NCBI GenBank assembly: GCA_902569415.1
Contig: CACFUH010000001.1
Coordinates: 69,414 to 107,241, forward strand
Direction: 5' to 3'
Source: an uncultured Pelagibacteraceae bacterium
GTDB lineage: Bacteria > Pseudomonadota > Alphaproteobacteria > Pelagibacterales > Pelagibacteraceae
Length of the DNA: 37,828 nucleotides
Under the pieces are notes generated by a model, which made no database searches, was not told the origin of the DNA, and saw nothing but the letters and a program-made list of their open reading frames with translations. Numbering within the stretch: the stretch's first letter is position 1; each line of letters opens with the position of its first letter. A program made the position numbers and the translations under genes. Shown here piece by piece: positions 27,734-37,198 of this stretch.

Positions 27734-28312
27734 TTAATAAATTTTAGTCTTCGATTCTTCTTTATTTATCAGTCGTTTAACATTTTCTCTATGCGTAAAT
27801 AAAATTAAAATAAACATTATTATAAAAAAATATTCATTTTCGTAATTTGGATTAAACAAAATAAAAATTGGAATTATAAAAGTTGCTAGAATTGATCCTA
27901 ATGAAGAATATCTTAAAACAAAAAAAATTATTAACCAAGATGCAACAAAAACAAATCCCAAGATATAATTAATAGAAAATAATATACCAACATATGTGGC
28001 AACACCTTTTCCTCCTTTAAATTTCAACCACAAAGGAAAAACATGTCCTATAAATACTGACAAAGATGACACATAAACTAATTCAGGATAATTAAATTTA
28101 ATATATATTACCGGAATTACTGCTTTTAAGACATCTAATGATAAAGTTAAATATCCAATTATTTTATTTCCTGTCCTTAGGACATTAGTTGCACCTATGT
28201 TACCAGAACCTATATCTCTTATATCTTTATTTAAAAAAATTTTAGTTAAAATTAAGCCAAAAGGAATTGATCCCATTAAATAAGAAATCGCAATAGCTAT
28301 AATTAATTCCAT
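27734..28312 (-). CDS. plsY: glycerol-3-phosphate acyltransferase PlsY
   Basis: PlsY is an inner-membrane enzyme that moves an acyl group from acyl phosphate to glycerol-3-phosphate, giving lysophosphatidic acid, the first step in phospholipid synthesis. The 192-residue product has about five membrane segments and the three family motifs: SIPFGLI with GSGNIGATNVLR (about residues 36-47), FKGGKGVATYVG (about 98-109), and a TH-R-x-N-type end (FTHRENVKRL). It is separated from the pyrC-like gene by 2 bases and is part of the ruvX-pyrB-pyrC-plsY run. Confidence 0.95.
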   Translation of the reverse strand: MELIIAIAISYLMGSIPFGLILTKIFLNKDIRDIGSGNIGATNVLRTGNKIIGYLTLSLDVLKAVIPVIYIKFNYPELVYVSSLSVFIGHVFPLWLKFKGGKGVATYVGILFSINYILGFVFVASWLIIFFVLRYSSLGSILATFIIPIFILFNPNYENEYFFIIMFILILFTHRENVKRLINKEESKTKIY

Positions 28313-28314
28313 AT

Positions 28315-29604
28315 TTAACTTTTAAATAATTCTTCACCTTTTACAAATGTATTTGTTATTTTACCTTGTAACTTTCTTCCCTCAATAGATGTATTTTTAG
28401 ACTTTGAAATTAAATTTTCTTTTTTAACTACCCAGGGCTTGTTTATATCGAGTATACAAAAATCAGCGTCATTACCTATGCTTAAATTTCCTTTATTTAT
28501 CTTTAGTATATTTGCTGGATTGCATGTTAAGGCTTTAATTATTTTATTTAATTTTAAAGATTCATTATGATACAGCTCCAAAGCTAAAGGCAATAGAGTT
28601 TCAATTCCAGAAGCACCAGTTGCAGCTTGAGCAAATGTTAGTCTTTTTTGTTCCTCATCCTCAGGTTTATGATCAGAAACTATTACATCAATCAAATCAT
28701 TATTTATTCCTTTGATCAAAGCTAATCTATCATCTTCAGTTCTTAACGGAGGTGATAATTTTAAAAATGTTCTAAAATCACCAATATCATTTTCATTTAA
28801 TGATAAGTTATTTATTGAAACACCACATGTAAATTCTACCATTTCTTTTCTTCTTTTAATTACTTCTAGTGATTTTTGTGATGAAATTTGCGATATATGA
28901 TATCTACAATTAAAATCTTCTAATAAAGTTAAATCTCTCTCAATAATAATTTTTTCTGCTAAATCAGAAATACCTTGAAGACCTAGTTTTGTTGAAATAA
29001 TTCCATCATTCACCATTCCATCTTTTGCCAGTTCTTTATCTTCAACATGCTGCATAATCAGACAATTTAAATCATATGCTGATCTCATTATTCTAGACAT
29101 CAATCTTGTATTTTGAATTGTTTTATAACCATCTGTAAATCCTATAATTCCTTTAGCTTGTAAAAGTCCAAACTCAGTCATATTCGTACCTTCAAGGTTT
29201 TTTGTTAAAGATGCAGTTGGATATATATTAATTTTAGCTTTATCTCTTCCTCTTCTTTTTAAAAAATCAACTATTGAAACATTGTCAATAACAGGATTTG
29301 TATTAGGCATTGTAACCACAGATGTAACACCAGCTGATAATGCAGCTTCACTTAAAGTTCTGAAATTTTCTTTATATTCATAACCAGGCTCACCAACAAA
29401 TACTCTCATATCAACGATTCCTGGAATTATATATTTGCCTTTTAAATCTATATATTTTTCTCTAGACGGTATATTATTTGTATTTACTTTTTTACCTGCA
29501 GCTTCAATTTTTCCATTTTCACCGATTATTAGACCACCAACTTCATCTATAGAATTTTGTGGGTCAATTATATTTGCATTTAAAAAGTATTTTTTTTTCA
29601 TCAT
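28315..29604 (-). CDS. pyrC: dihydroorotase-like protein (PyrC family), metal ligands lost
   Basis: The 429-residue product is an amidohydrolase of the class I dihydroorotase family and sits right behind pyrB, as in the pyrimidine pathway. Active dihydroorotases have a D-x-H-x-H zinc motif; here the stretch is [10 protein letters not shown], so both histidines are replaced (Arg67, Phe69). The HH pair of the TPHH-type motif reads SINN (264-267), and the FTDDG motif reads FTDGY. His186, His236 and Asp311 remain. A catalytic role is therefore doubtful. Similar metal-less forms are known as structural partners of aspartate carbamoyltransferase (PyrC' or PyrX). The start is one of two consecutive ATGs, giving a 4-base or 1-base overlap with pyrB. 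A true dihydroorotase may lie elsewhere. Confidence 0.85.
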   Translation of the reverse strand: MMKKKYFLNANIIDPQNSIDEVGGLIIGENGKIEAAGKKVNTNNIPSREKYIDLKGKYIIPGIVDMRVFVGEPGYEYKENFRTLSEAALSAGVTSVVTMPNTNPVIDNVSIVDFLKRRGRDKAKINIYPTASLTKNLEGTNMTEFGLLQAKGIIGFTDGYKTIQNTRLMSRIMRSAYDLNCLIMQHVEDKELAKDGMVNDGIISTKLGLQGISDLAEKIIIERDLTLLEDFNCRYHISQISSQKSLEVIKRRKEMVEFTCGVSINNLSLNENDIGDFRTFLKLSPPLRTEDDRLALIKGINNDLIDVIVSDHKPEDEEQKRLTFAQAATGASGIETLLPLALELYHNESLKLNKIIKALTCNPANILKINKGNLSIGNDADFCILDINKPWVVKKENLISKSKNTSIEGRKLQGKITNTFVKGEELFKS

Positions 29605-30539
29605 TCACAAAATATTTTAAGGCAAGCCATCCTTACAGCTACACCAAGTTCTACTTGTTCTTTTATTACACTCTTATTTATGTCATCAGCTAAATTTGTA
29701 TCAATTTCGATACCCCTGTTCATTGGACCAGGATGCATTATTAAAGCATCTTCTTTTGCATAGTTTAATTTATTAGGTGTTAATCCATAATATTCGTAAT
29801 ATTCTCTATTTGATGAAAGAAAAGAACTTGTCATTCTTTCATTTTGAAGTCTAAGCATCATAACTATATCGCAATCTTTTAATCCTTTTTTCATATCTGA
29901 AAAACTGTTAACTCCAAGTTTGCCAATATCTTTTGGCATTAAATTTGAAGGAGCAATAATATTAACCTCTGCTCCCAGCATGTTAAGAAGATAAATATTT
30001 GATCTTGCTACTCGAGAATGAACTATATCCCCACATATTGCAATTTTTAATCCTTCTATTTTTTCTTTTCTATCTATAATAGTTAGTGCATCTAATAGTG
30101 CTTGTGTTGGATGTTCTCTTCTTCCATCACCAGCATTAAGTACAGCACAATTAACTTTCTGGGACAATAAATTTGATGCACCAGAATCCTGGTGTCTAAC
30201 TACAATTATATCAGGATGCATTGCATTAAGTGTCATGGCGGTATCTATTAATGTTTCCCCTTTTTTAATCGCTGAATTATTTAAATTCATCGACATAACA
30301 TCTGCGCCCAATCTTTTTCCAGCTAACTCAAATGAGCTTTGTGTACGTGTCGAAGGTTCGAAAAATAAATTAATTTGAGTTTTTCCTCTTAAAACATCTA
30401 ACTTTTTATTTTTACTTTTATTAAGGCTAATAAATTGTTTTGCTTCCGATAAAATAAAATTTACATCAGAAATTGATAGATCTTGGATTCCTAGGAGATG
30501 TTTTTGAGAGATTTTAATAGCTTTTTTTACATTTGCCAT
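29601..30539 (-). CDS. pyrB: aspartate carbamoyltransferase catalytic subunit
   Basis: PyrB joins carbamoyl phosphate and aspartate to carbamoyl-aspartate, the committed step of pyrimidine synthesis. The product has the carbamoyl-phosphate site [20 protein letters not shown] (key residues STRTxxSF), [13 protein letters not shown], and [10 protein letters not shown] near the end. I place the start at 30539 (312 residues, [10 protein letters not shown]), since the 13 residues from the earlier ATG at 30578 ([13 protein letters not shown]) look unlike the family and their DNA contains an 18-base palindrome. The earlier start would nearly touch ruvX (2 bases). It overlaps the pyrC-like gene. No PyrI regulatory subunit is nearby. 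Confidence 0.93.
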   Translation of the reverse strand: MANVKKAIKISQKHLLGIQDLSISDVNFILSEAKQFISLNKSKNKKLDVLRGKTQINLFFEPSTRTQSSFELAGKRLGADVMSMNLNNSAIKKGETLIDTAMTLNAMHPDIIVVRHQDSGASNLLSQKVNCAVLNAGDGRREHPTQALLDALTIIDRKEKIEGLKIAICGDIVHSRVARSNIYLLNMLGAEVNIIAPSNLMPKDIGKLGVNSFSDMKKGLKDCDIVMMLRLQNERMTSSFLSSNREYYEYYGLTPNKLNYAKEDALIMHPGPMNRGIEIDTNLADDINKSVIKEQVELGVAVRMACLKIFCE

Positions 30540-30547
30540 TAAAACCA

Positions 30548-30565
30548 ACTCTATAGCTATAGAGT
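30548..30565. promoter_or_regulatory. 18-base perfect palindrome at the pyrB start
   Basis: ACTCTATAGCTATAGAGT (30548-30565) is a perfect inverted repeat, 8 bases upstream of the chosen pyrB ATG. Read on the minus strand it overlaps a possible promoter, TTGCAT, a 17-base spacer, then TATAGA as -10. That would put the transcript start only a few bases before the ATG. It could be an operator for a dimeric regulator, or an RNA hairpin that hides or exposes the start of pyrB. It lies inside an apparent operon after ruvX. Confidence 0.45.
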
Positions 30566-30580
30566 ATGAATAATGCAAGC

Positions 30581-31036
30581 TTAATTATTTAAAAAATCTA
30601 AAACACCCTGAAGTATAAAAGCAGCAGCATTTTTATCTATATTTTTTACTCTTTTTGTTACATTTATATCTAGTTCACTCGATAAATTGAATGCACCAAC
30701 CGTAGAAAGCCTTTCGTCCCATAAAAATATTGGTATTTGGATTTTTTCAGATATTAATTTTATTTTATCTTTTACAGATTGAGATGAATTACCCTCTGTG
30801 CCATCCATATTTTTGGGATTTCCAAATATGATAGCATGAACGTTATTTTCATTAGCTATTTTTTTTAACTCTTCTGCTAAGATTTGAATATTTTCATAAT
30901 TTACTGTTTTTAAAGGAGTGGCAATTTTTCTATTTTCATCAGAAATTGACAAACCAACTCTTTTGGAACCCATATCAACTCCAATTAGTCTAGATTTGTT
31001 ATTTATATGGTTCTTTATATCGTTAATGTCCATCAT
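30581..31036 (-). CDS. ruvX: putative pre-16S rRNA nuclease / Holliday junction resolvase-like protein
   Basis: RuvX (YqgF) is an RNase H-fold protein that trims the 5' end of 16S rRNA precursor in E. coli; an older proposal is Holliday junction resolution. The 151-residue product has [16 protein letters not shown] (about residues 19-34) with the first catalytic aspartate, [14 protein letters not shown], and [11 protein letters not shown] (about 103-113), and an aspartate in the C-terminal [12 protein letters not shown]. The length fits. Two ATGs are at the start (31036 and 31033). It is divergent from gatC across 49 bases and is the first gene of the minus-strand run. Confidence 0.93.
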   Translation of the reverse strand: MMDINDIKNHINNKSRLIGVDMGSKRVGLSISDENRKIATPLKTVNYENIQILAEELKKIANENNVHAIIFGNPKNMDGTEGNSSQSVKDKIKLISEKIQIPIFLWDERLSTVGAFNLSSELDINVTKRVKNIDKNAAAFILQGVLDFLNN

Positions 31037-31085
31037 ATTGTAATTTTCATATTAAATGATAATTTGCCCTTAATTTAAATATCAC

Positions 31086-31373
31086 ATGAGTATAGATCTT
31101 AAAACAGTTAAACATATATCTAAATTATCAAGAATTTCCTTAGATGAACAAAAAGCTCAGAAATTAGAGACTGATTTAAATTCAATATTTAAATGGATTG
31201 AACAACTTAATGAGTTAAAAACTGAAAACATAGAACCACTAAGCTCTATAGCTGAAACAAAATTAAGACTTAGAAAAGACGAGATTAAATCTAAAAATAT
31301 CAGAGAAGAAATTCTTAAAAATTCTCCAGATGATAATAAAGATTTTTTTGTTGTTCCGAAAGTAGTTGAATAA
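31086..31373 (+). CDS. gatC: Asp/Glu-tRNA amidotransferase subunit C
   Basis: GatC is the small belt subunit that stabilises the GatA-GatB interface in GatCAB. The 95-residue product has the family length, with [12 protein letters not shown] near the N terminus, a central helix ending [20 protein letters not shown], the LRKDEIK loop, and [17 protein letters not shown] at the C terminus, all typical. gatA begins on its last base. It opens the + strand run gatC-gatA-gatB-methyltransferase-trhO-MATE. Confidence 0.95.
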   Translation: MSIDLKTVKHISKLSRISLDEQKAQKLETDLNSIFKWIEQLNELKTENIEPLSSIAETKLRLRKDEIKSKNIREEILKNSPDDNKDFFVVPKVVE

Positions 31374-32833
31374 TGTCAAATATAATTGACCTTAGTTTAT
31401 CTGAATTAGTTTCTAATATAAAAAATAAAAAGCTTTCATCTTATGATGTGACATCAGAATATGTTGAGAGATCAAAAAAATCTAAAAATTTAAACACATA
31501 TATTGAAGAAACTTTTGATGCTGCATTAAAAAAAGCTAAAGAATTTGATACAAAGCCTGATCTCAATAAAAAGTTACCTGGTATACCAATGGCAATTAAA
31601 GATTTATTTTGTACAAAAAATGTTAAAACTACAGCAAGTAGTAAAATTTTGAATAATTTTATTCCAACTTACGAGTCAACTGTCACTCAAAATTTGTGGA
31701 ACGATGGTGCAATTCTTTTAGGAAAGTTAAACTGTGATGAATTTGCAATGGGTTCATCCAATGAAACAAGTTATTTTGGTAATGTAATTAGCCCAATTGA
31801 TAAAGATTTGGTACCGGGTGGTTCATCTGGTGGATCTGCATCAGCACTAGCTGCAAAATTAACACCAGCAACTATAGGAACTGATACAGGTGGATCTATA
31901 AGACAACCCGCTTCATTCACAGGTACGGTTGGTTTAAAACCTACTTATGGCAGTTGCTCAAGATATGGAATAGTTGCATTTGCTTCATCTCTAGATCAAG
32001 CAGGTCCCATGACAAGAAATGTTAATGATGCTGCACTCTTGCTAGAGGTAATGAGCTCTTTTGATAATAAAGATTCAACTTCTGTAGATTTTAAGAGACC
32101 GATGTATTCAAAAGATTTATCAAAAGACATCAAAGGTAAAAAAATTGGAATTCCAAAAGAATATAGAGTTGATGGAATGTCCGAGGAAATTGAAAAATTA
32201 TGGGAAAATGGAAAAAACTACTTAAAAGATTGTGGTGCTGAAATCATAGATGTATCACTTCCACATACAAAATTTGCATTACCAACATATTATATTGTTG
32301 CACCAGCTGAAGCCTCATCTAATCTTGCAAGGTACGATGGTGTAAAATATGGTTTTAGAACTAAAGGTAATAATTTAATCGATATGTACGAAAAAACTAG
32401 ATCTGCAGGATTCGGTGATGAAGTAAAGAGAAGAATTATGATTGGCACATATGTTTTATCTTCTGGTTATTATGATGCTTATTACTTGAAAGCACAAAAA
32501 GTTAGAAGATTAATTAAAAACGATTTTAATAATATATTTCAAAAAGTTGATGCAATACTAACACCTTCAACACCTTCTTCGGCATTTAAAATTGGAGATA
32601 AATCAAATGACCCAGTTTCAATGTATCTAAACGATATATTCACTGTACCTGTGAATCTTGCAGGTTTACCTGGAATTTCAATTCCTGCAGGATTAGACAA
32701 AAAGGGATATCCATTAGGTCTTCAAATTATTGGAAAATCATTTGATGAACAAAATATTTTAAATATAGCCTACTCAATGGAGGATAAAATTAATTTTAAA
32801 TTTAATTTAAAAGAATGGTGGATTAATGACTAA
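31373..32833 (+). CDS. gatA: Asp/Glu-tRNA amidotransferase subunit A
   Basis: GatA is the glutaminase that supplies ammonia to convert Glu-tRNA(Gln) and Asp-tRNA(Asn) to the amide forms. The 486-residue product is a full amidase-signature protein. The Ser-cisSer-Lys triad is visible as Lys76 ([10 protein letters not shown]), Ser151 (PGGSSGGSA) and Ser175 ([12 protein letters not shown]). Downstream motifs [13 protein letters not shown] and [11 protein letters not shown] are standard. It overlaps gatC by one base and gatB by 8, so the three subunits are translated in a coupled way. Confidence 0.98.
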   Translation: MSNIIDLSLSELVSNIKNKKLSSYDVTSEYVERSKKSKNLNTYIEETFDAALKKAKEFDTKPDLNKKLPGIPMAIKDLFCTKNVKTTASSKILNNFIPTYESTVTQNLWNDGAILLGKLNCDEFAMGSSNETSYFGNVISPIDKDLVPGGSSGGSASALAAKLTPATIGTDTGGSIRQPASFTGTVGLKPTYGSCSRYGIVAFASSLDQAGPMTRNVNDAALLLEVMSSFDNKDSTSVDFKRPMYSKDLSKDIKGKKIGIPKEYRVDGMSEEIEKLWENGKNYLKDCGAEIIDVSLPHTKFALPTYYIVAPAEASSNLARYDGVKYGFRTKGNNLIDMYEKTRSAGFGDEVKRRIMIGTYVLSSGYYDAYYLKAQKVRRLIKNDFNNIFQKVDAILTPSTPSSAFKIGDKSNDPVSMYLNDIFTVPVNLAGLPGISIPAGLDKKGYPLGLQIIGKSFDEQNILNIAYSMEDKINFKFNLKEWWIND

Positions 32834-34283
32834 AGACTACTTGATTGAGAGAAATGGAAAAAAATACGAGGTAGTAATAGGTCTTGAAGTCCATGCACAA
32901 GTATTATCAGAATCCAAATTATTTTCTACATCACCTACCAAATTTGGAAGCGAACCCAATACCCAAGTTAGTTTAGTTGATGCAGCATTTCCTGGGATGC
33001 TGCCAGTAATTAATGAATTTTGTATTAAACAAGCTATAAAAACTGGAATTGGATTAAATGCTAAAATTAACAATAAATCCATTTTCGATAGAAAAAATTA
33101 TTTTTATGCAGACTTACCTCAGGGATATCAAATATCGCAATATAAAGATCCAATTGTAGGAGAAGGTACTGTTGTGCTTGATCTGGCATCTGGATCAAAA
33201 ACTATAGGAATAGAAAGATTACATTTAGAACAAGATGCTGGAAAAAGTATTCATGATATTGATCCAAAAAATACATTGGTTGATTTAAACAGATCAGGAG
33301 TCGCTTTGATGGAAATTGTAAGTAAACCAGATCTAAGATCACCTGAGGAAGTTAACGTTTATATAAAAAAATTAAGATCAATAATGAGATATTTAGGAAC
33401 TTGTGATGGAAATATGCAAGAGGGCTCACTTAGAGCTGATGTCAACGTTTCTGTTAGAAAACAAGGCGAAGATAAATATGGAACTAGATGTGAAATTAAA
33501 AATGTAAATTCAATAAAGTTTATGCAAATGGCCATAGAACATGAGGCTAATAGACAAGTTGATATTTTAGAAGAGGGAGGAAAAATTGATCAAGAAACAA
33601 GACTTTTTGATACAAAAAAAAATGAAACAAGGTCTATGAGATCTAAAGAAGATGCCCACGATTACAGGTATTTTCCAGATCCTGATCTACTACCATTAGA
33701 ATTTAACGACGAATATGTTGAAATTATTAAAAAAGAAATTCCAGAACTTCCAGACCAAAAAAAATCACGTTTTATTGAAAAATTTAATTTAAGCCCCTAT
33801 GAAGCAAATATTTTAGTATCAGATCTAGATATATCAAAATATTTTGAAGCAGTAATTGAAAATTCTGATGTGAAGCTTTCATCTAATTGGATTACGGGTG
33901 AATTATTTGCTTTATTAAATGAAAAAAACTTGGAAATTACAGAAAGTCCAATAAGCGCAAAAAATCTATCTAATTTAATTAATTTAATAAAAGATGGCAC
34001 AATTTCAGGTAAAATTGCCAAAACAGTTTTTGAAATGATGGCTGAAGAAGATAAAAATCCTATAGAAATAGTCAAAGAAAAAGGACTTAAACAACAGAGT
34101 GACCCTAAGGAGTTAGAAAAACTTATAGAAAAAGTAATAAATGATAATCAAGATAAAGTGAAAGAGTATAAATCTGGAAAAGAAAAGCTATTTGGTTTTT
34201 TTGTAGGACAAGCAATGAAAGTTTCTGGAGGTAAAGCTAATCCCCAATTAGTTAATGATATATTAAAAAAGAAACTTAAGTAG
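32826..34283 (+). CDS. gatB: Asp/Glu-tRNA amidotransferase subunit B
   Basis: GatB binds the mischarged tRNA and activates its acyl group with ATP. The 485-residue product has [11 protein letters not shown] (residues about 14-24), the cradle domain with [45 protein letters not shown], and the YRYFPDPDL signature (about 279-287), followed by the C-terminal helical and YqeY-like tail with [16 protein letters not shown]. It overlaps gatA by 8 bases, and the next gene starts one base after its stop. Confidence 0.98.
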   Translation: MTKDYLIERNGKKYEVVIGLEVHAQVLSESKLFSTSPTKFGSEPNTQVSLVDAAFPGMLPVINEFCIKQAIKTGIGLNAKINNKSIFDRKNYFYADLPQGYQISQYKDPIVGEGTVVLDLASGSKTIGIERLHLEQDAGKSIHDIDPKNTLVDLNRSGVALMEIVSKPDLRSPEEVNVYIKKLRSIMRYLGTCDGNMQEGSLRADVNVSVRKQGEDKYGTRCEIKNVNSIKFMQMAIEHEANRQVDILEEGGKIDQETRLFDTKKNETRSMRSKEDAHDYRYFPDPDLLPLEFNDEYVEIIKKEIPELPDQKKSRFIEKFNLSPYEANILVSDLDISKYFEAVIENSDVKLSSNWITGELFALLNEKNLEITESPISAKNLSNLINLIKDGTISGKIAKTVFEMMAEEDKNPIEIVKEKGLKQQSDPKELEKLIEKVINDNQDKVKEYKSGKEKLFGFFVGQAMKVSGGKANPQLVNDILKKKLK

Positions 34284-34284
34284 A

Positions 34285-34941
34285 ATGGGTACAAATCTAA
34301 CTGTTAATAAAGAAATTGAAGAATATATAAATAACTACTCAACAAAACTTCATTCAGTTCAAAAAGAAATAATTTCATATAATGAAGGACTTGGAGATAT
34401 TAAAAGAATGCAAATCTCAATATCACAATGTCATTTTCTACATTTATTAATTAAATCTTCTAAAATTAAAAAAATTTTAGAAATAGGTACTTTTACAGGA
34501 TTAAGTACATTATCTATGTCCCTAGCCCTACCAGATGATGGCTCTGTAATAGCGTTGGATAAAAATAAAGAAACTAGCAATACAGCATTAAATTTTTTTA
34601 AAAAGGCTGCCCAAGAAAACAAAATAAAATTAATTATTGCTCCAGCAATTAAAAGTTTAAATTATTTACATGATCAAAAGCAAAAATTTGATTTAGTATT
34701 CATTGATGCTGACAAAGAAAATTATAAAAAATATTTTAATCATTCAGTCGATTTAATCGATAAAGACGGTTTAATTGTAATTGATAATGTTTTGTGGCAT
34801 GGCGAGGTTATTAATAATAATAAACAGGATAGATTAACCGTAAGTATAAGAGAATTTAATTCCTATGTTAATAAAGATAAACGAGTTGAAAACTTAATTA
34901 TTCCTTTAGGTGATGGTTTAACTGTTTGTAGAAAAATATAA
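34285..34941 (+). CDS. class I SAM-dependent O-methyltransferase, possibly TrmR-like
   Basis: The 218-residue product is an O-methyltransferase of the family 3 (caffeoyl-CoA / catechol-like) type. It has the SAM-binding motif ILEIGTFTGLSTLSM (about residues 67-81), ALDKNKE as motif II, the metal-binding FIDADKENY (about 137-145) and IDNVLWHGEV (about 163-172), and the C-terminal IPLGDGLTVCRK. Members range from small-molecule methyltransferases to TrmR, which methylates 5-hydroxyuridine in tRNA. The stop codon shares a base with the start of trhO, whose product makes 5-hydroxyuridine, and gatCAB lies just upstream. This context favours a tRNA role, but that is inference. A catechol-type substrate is the main alternative. 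Confidence 0.85.
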   Translation: MGTNLTVNKEIEEYINNYSTKLHSVQKEIISYNEGLGDIKRMQISISQCHFLHLLIKSSKIKKILEIGTFTGLSTLSMSLALPDDGSVIALDKNKETSNTALNFFKKAAQENKIKLIIAPAIKSLNYLHDQKQKFDLVFIDADKENYKKYFNHSVDLIDKDGLIVIDNVLWHGEVINNNKQDRLTVSIREFNSYVNKDKRVENLIIPLGDGLTVCRKI

Positions 34942-35840
34942 TGTACTATATTTCTGGTTTCTATAAGTTTAAAAAAATTTATGGAGTCAAAAAAAATAAA
35001 AAATTACTAAGCGATATTTTCAGCAAATATAATATAAGAGGAACAATAATTGTTTCTGATGAAGGAATAAATGGTACAATATCATCTAACAAAAAAAATT
35101 TAGAGCTTGTATTAAATAAAATTAAAAAAACCTTTAATTTTATAAATTTTGATAGTCAAAATTTATCTAAAAGTAAATTTCAAATATTCCATAGAGGTAA
35201 GGTTAAAATAAAAAACGAGGTAGTTCCTATGGGAATAAAAATATCAAAAAGAAAAGCAAAAAACCATCTAGAACCAAGCAAGTGGAATAAACTTATTAGC
35301 AATAAAAAAACAATTTTAATAGATGCTAGAAAACCATTTGAATATAAAGTTGGTACATTTAAAGGTTCAATAAATCCAGAGATAGATAAATTTAGAGAAT
35401 TTCCTGATTATCTTAAAAAGTTAGATAGAAAAAAAACTATAGCAATGTTTTGTACTGGTGGAATAAGATGTGAAAAAGCTAGCGTATATCTTGAAAAAAA
35501 AGGTTTTAATAATGTATTTCAATTAAAGGGTGGAATAATCAATTATCTAAAAAAAATAAAAAAAAATAAAAGTTTGTGGAAAGGTGAATGCTATGTTTTT
35601 GATAATAGAATTTCTTTAAAACACGGATTGGCTGTTGGCACTCACTCTATGTGCAGCGGTTGCAGAAAGCCGATATCTATTAAAGATAAAAAATCACTTA
35701 AGTATGAAGAGGGTGTTTCATGTCCAAATTGTCACGATACACTAACAAACTCACAAAAAGAAAGATTTAGAATGAGACAAAAGCAAATAAATGTTGCAAA
35801 AAAACTTGGAAGAAAACATATATTCCAAAAAGAATTTTAA
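34941..35840 (+). CDS. trhO: tRNA uridine(34) hydroxylase TrhO (YceA), rhodanese domain
   Basis: TrhO hydroxylates uridine 34 in tRNAs with molecular oxygen, the first step toward 5-methoxy or carboxymethoxy uridine at the wobble position. The 299-residue product has the N-terminal YceA domain (SDEGINGTIS at about residues 39-48), a rhodanese domain with Cys171 in AMFCTGGIRCEKAS, and a C-terminal region with CSGC and CPNCHD cysteine pairs. The length and layout match the family. It overlaps the methyltransferase by one base and precedes the MATE gene by 2. Confidence 0.92.
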   Translation: MYYISGFYKFKKIYGVKKNKKLLSDIFSKYNIRGTIIVSDEGINGTISSNKKNLELVLNKIKKTFNFINFDSQNLSKSKFQIFHRGKVKIKNEVVPMGIKISKRKAKNHLEPSKWNKLISNKKTILIDARKPFEYKVGTFKGSINPEIDKFREFPDYLKKLDRKKTIAMFCTGGIRCEKASVYLEKKGFNNVFQLKGGIINYLKKIKKNKSLWKGECYVFDNRISLKHGLAVGTHSMCSGCRKPISIKDKKSLKYEEGVSCPNCHDTLTNSQKERFRMRQKQINVAKKLGRKHIFQKEF

Positions 35841-35842
35841 AT

Positions 35843-37198
35843 ATGGATTTGCTAAAGGACAATATACCTAAACTTGTTAGAAAACTTGCTGTTCCTGCTA
35901 TGGTAGGAACTTTATTTCAAACTCTTTATAATGTAGTTGATACTTTTTTTGCAGGGAAAATATCTCCAGAAGCATTATCAGCATTAAGTAAATCATTCCC
36001 AATATATTTTATTATTATTGCTACATCTATCGGCGTAACAGTTGCTGGAACATCTTTAATAGGAAACAGTATTGGTGAAAAAGATGATAAAAAAACTTTA
36101 AATTATTTTTCTCATATTATTTATTATGGAATTTTAATTTCTATTTTTATAACCTTTCTAGGATTGTATTTTTCTGAACCTGTATTTTTTTTAATGGGTT
36201 CGACAGAAGAGGTTGCATCTTTAGGCCTTGAATATACGAATATTATTTATTCAGGTTCCTTTTTATTTATTTTAGTTGTTACATTAAATTCATTACTTCA
36301 TGCGGAAGGTGATACTAAAACTTACAGAAATGTTTTAGTTTTGTCATTTCTTTTAAACATAATATTAAATCCTATTTTAATATTTGGTTTTTTATTTATA
36401 CCAGCTTTTGGAGTTAAGGGCATTGGTATAGCTACAATTATTTCCCAATTAGTTTCTTTTCTGGTTATTTTATTTAAGGTTCTTAAAAATGAAAGGGTAA
36501 GAAAAATAACAAGCGAATATTTAGTTCCAAAATTTTTATTTTTTAAAAATATCTTTTTTCAATCAATGCCAATTTCAGTATCTATATGTGGATATGCATT
36601 AGCCGCTGCAATAATTTTTACTTACGTAGGTCAATCTGGTGAATATGCTGTTGCAGGTTACGGTGTAGGTACACGTATAGAACAAGTAGTTCTACTTCCA
36701 ATACTTGGAATTAATACAGCTATAATATCTATAATAGCCCAAAATTATGGAGCTAATAATCTTGTCAGAATCAAAGAAACTTATTTTACCGCTATTAAGT
36801 ATGCTTTTATTATAATGATTACAGCTGGAACTTTGGTTTTTTTATCAGCAAGTATAATTACAAGTTTTTTTTCAAGCGACCCTGAGGTAATTGAATATGG
36901 AAAAAGATATTTAAAAATTTCAGCTTTTGTATTACCAGCTTATCCTGTTTTTTTTCTATCAAACGGTTTTTTCATGGCTTTAAAAAAGTCAGAAAATGCA
37001 ATGATTTCTAACTTTTTTAGAAATGTTCTTAACCCAATTGCAGTATTTTATATTGCTAAATATATAAATGCGAGCTTTGAAACTTTCTTCTTCTTATGGG
37101 TAGGAATTAATTGGTTTTTCTCAATTTCTTATTTTTTTATAATAATTTATTATTTTAAGATTAAATTAAATAAATCTAGCACTGTCGTTCATCCATGA
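35843..37198 (+). CDS. MATE-family efflux transporter
   Basis: MATE proteins export cationic drugs or metabolites from the cytoplasm, driven by H+ or Na+. The 451-residue product has the family size, about 12 membrane segments, and the typical first helices IPKLVRKLAVPAMVGTLFQTLYNVVDTFFAG (positions 9-39) with internal duplication; the second half begins near residue 235 (SMPISVSICGYALAAA). GYGVGTRIEQVVLLPI resembles MepA/DinF-like members. The substrate cannot be told from sequence. It is last in the gatCAB run, 2 bases after trhO. Its last 33 bases overlap soxG on the other strand. Confidence 0.92.
   Translation: MDLLKDNIPKLVRKLAVPAMVGTLFQTLYNVVDTFFAGKISPEALSALSKSFPIYFIIIATSIGVTVAGTSLIGNSIGEKDDKKTLNYFSHIIYYGILISIFITFLGLYFSEPVFFLMGSTEEVASLGLEYTNIIYSGSFLFILVVTLNSLLHAEGDTKTYRNVLVLSFLLNIILNPILIFGFLFIPAFGVKGIGIATIISQLVSFLVILFKVLKNERVRKITSEYLVPKFLFFKNIFFQSMPISVSICGYALAAAIIFTYVGQSGEYAVAGYGVGTRIEQVVLLPILGINTAIISIIAQNYGANNLVRIKETYFTAIKYAFIIMITAGTLVFLSASIITSFFSSDPEVIEYGKRYLKISAFVLPAYPVFFLSNGFFMALKKSENAMISNFFRNVLNPIAVFYIAKYINASFETFFFLWVGINWFFSISYFFIIIYYFKIKLNKSSTVVHP

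Noticed and set aside
30540..30578. Upstream ATG for pyrB
   Set aside because: The 13 added residues do not fit the family and their DNA contains the 18-base palindrome. It remains possible, since it would start 2 bases after ruvX.
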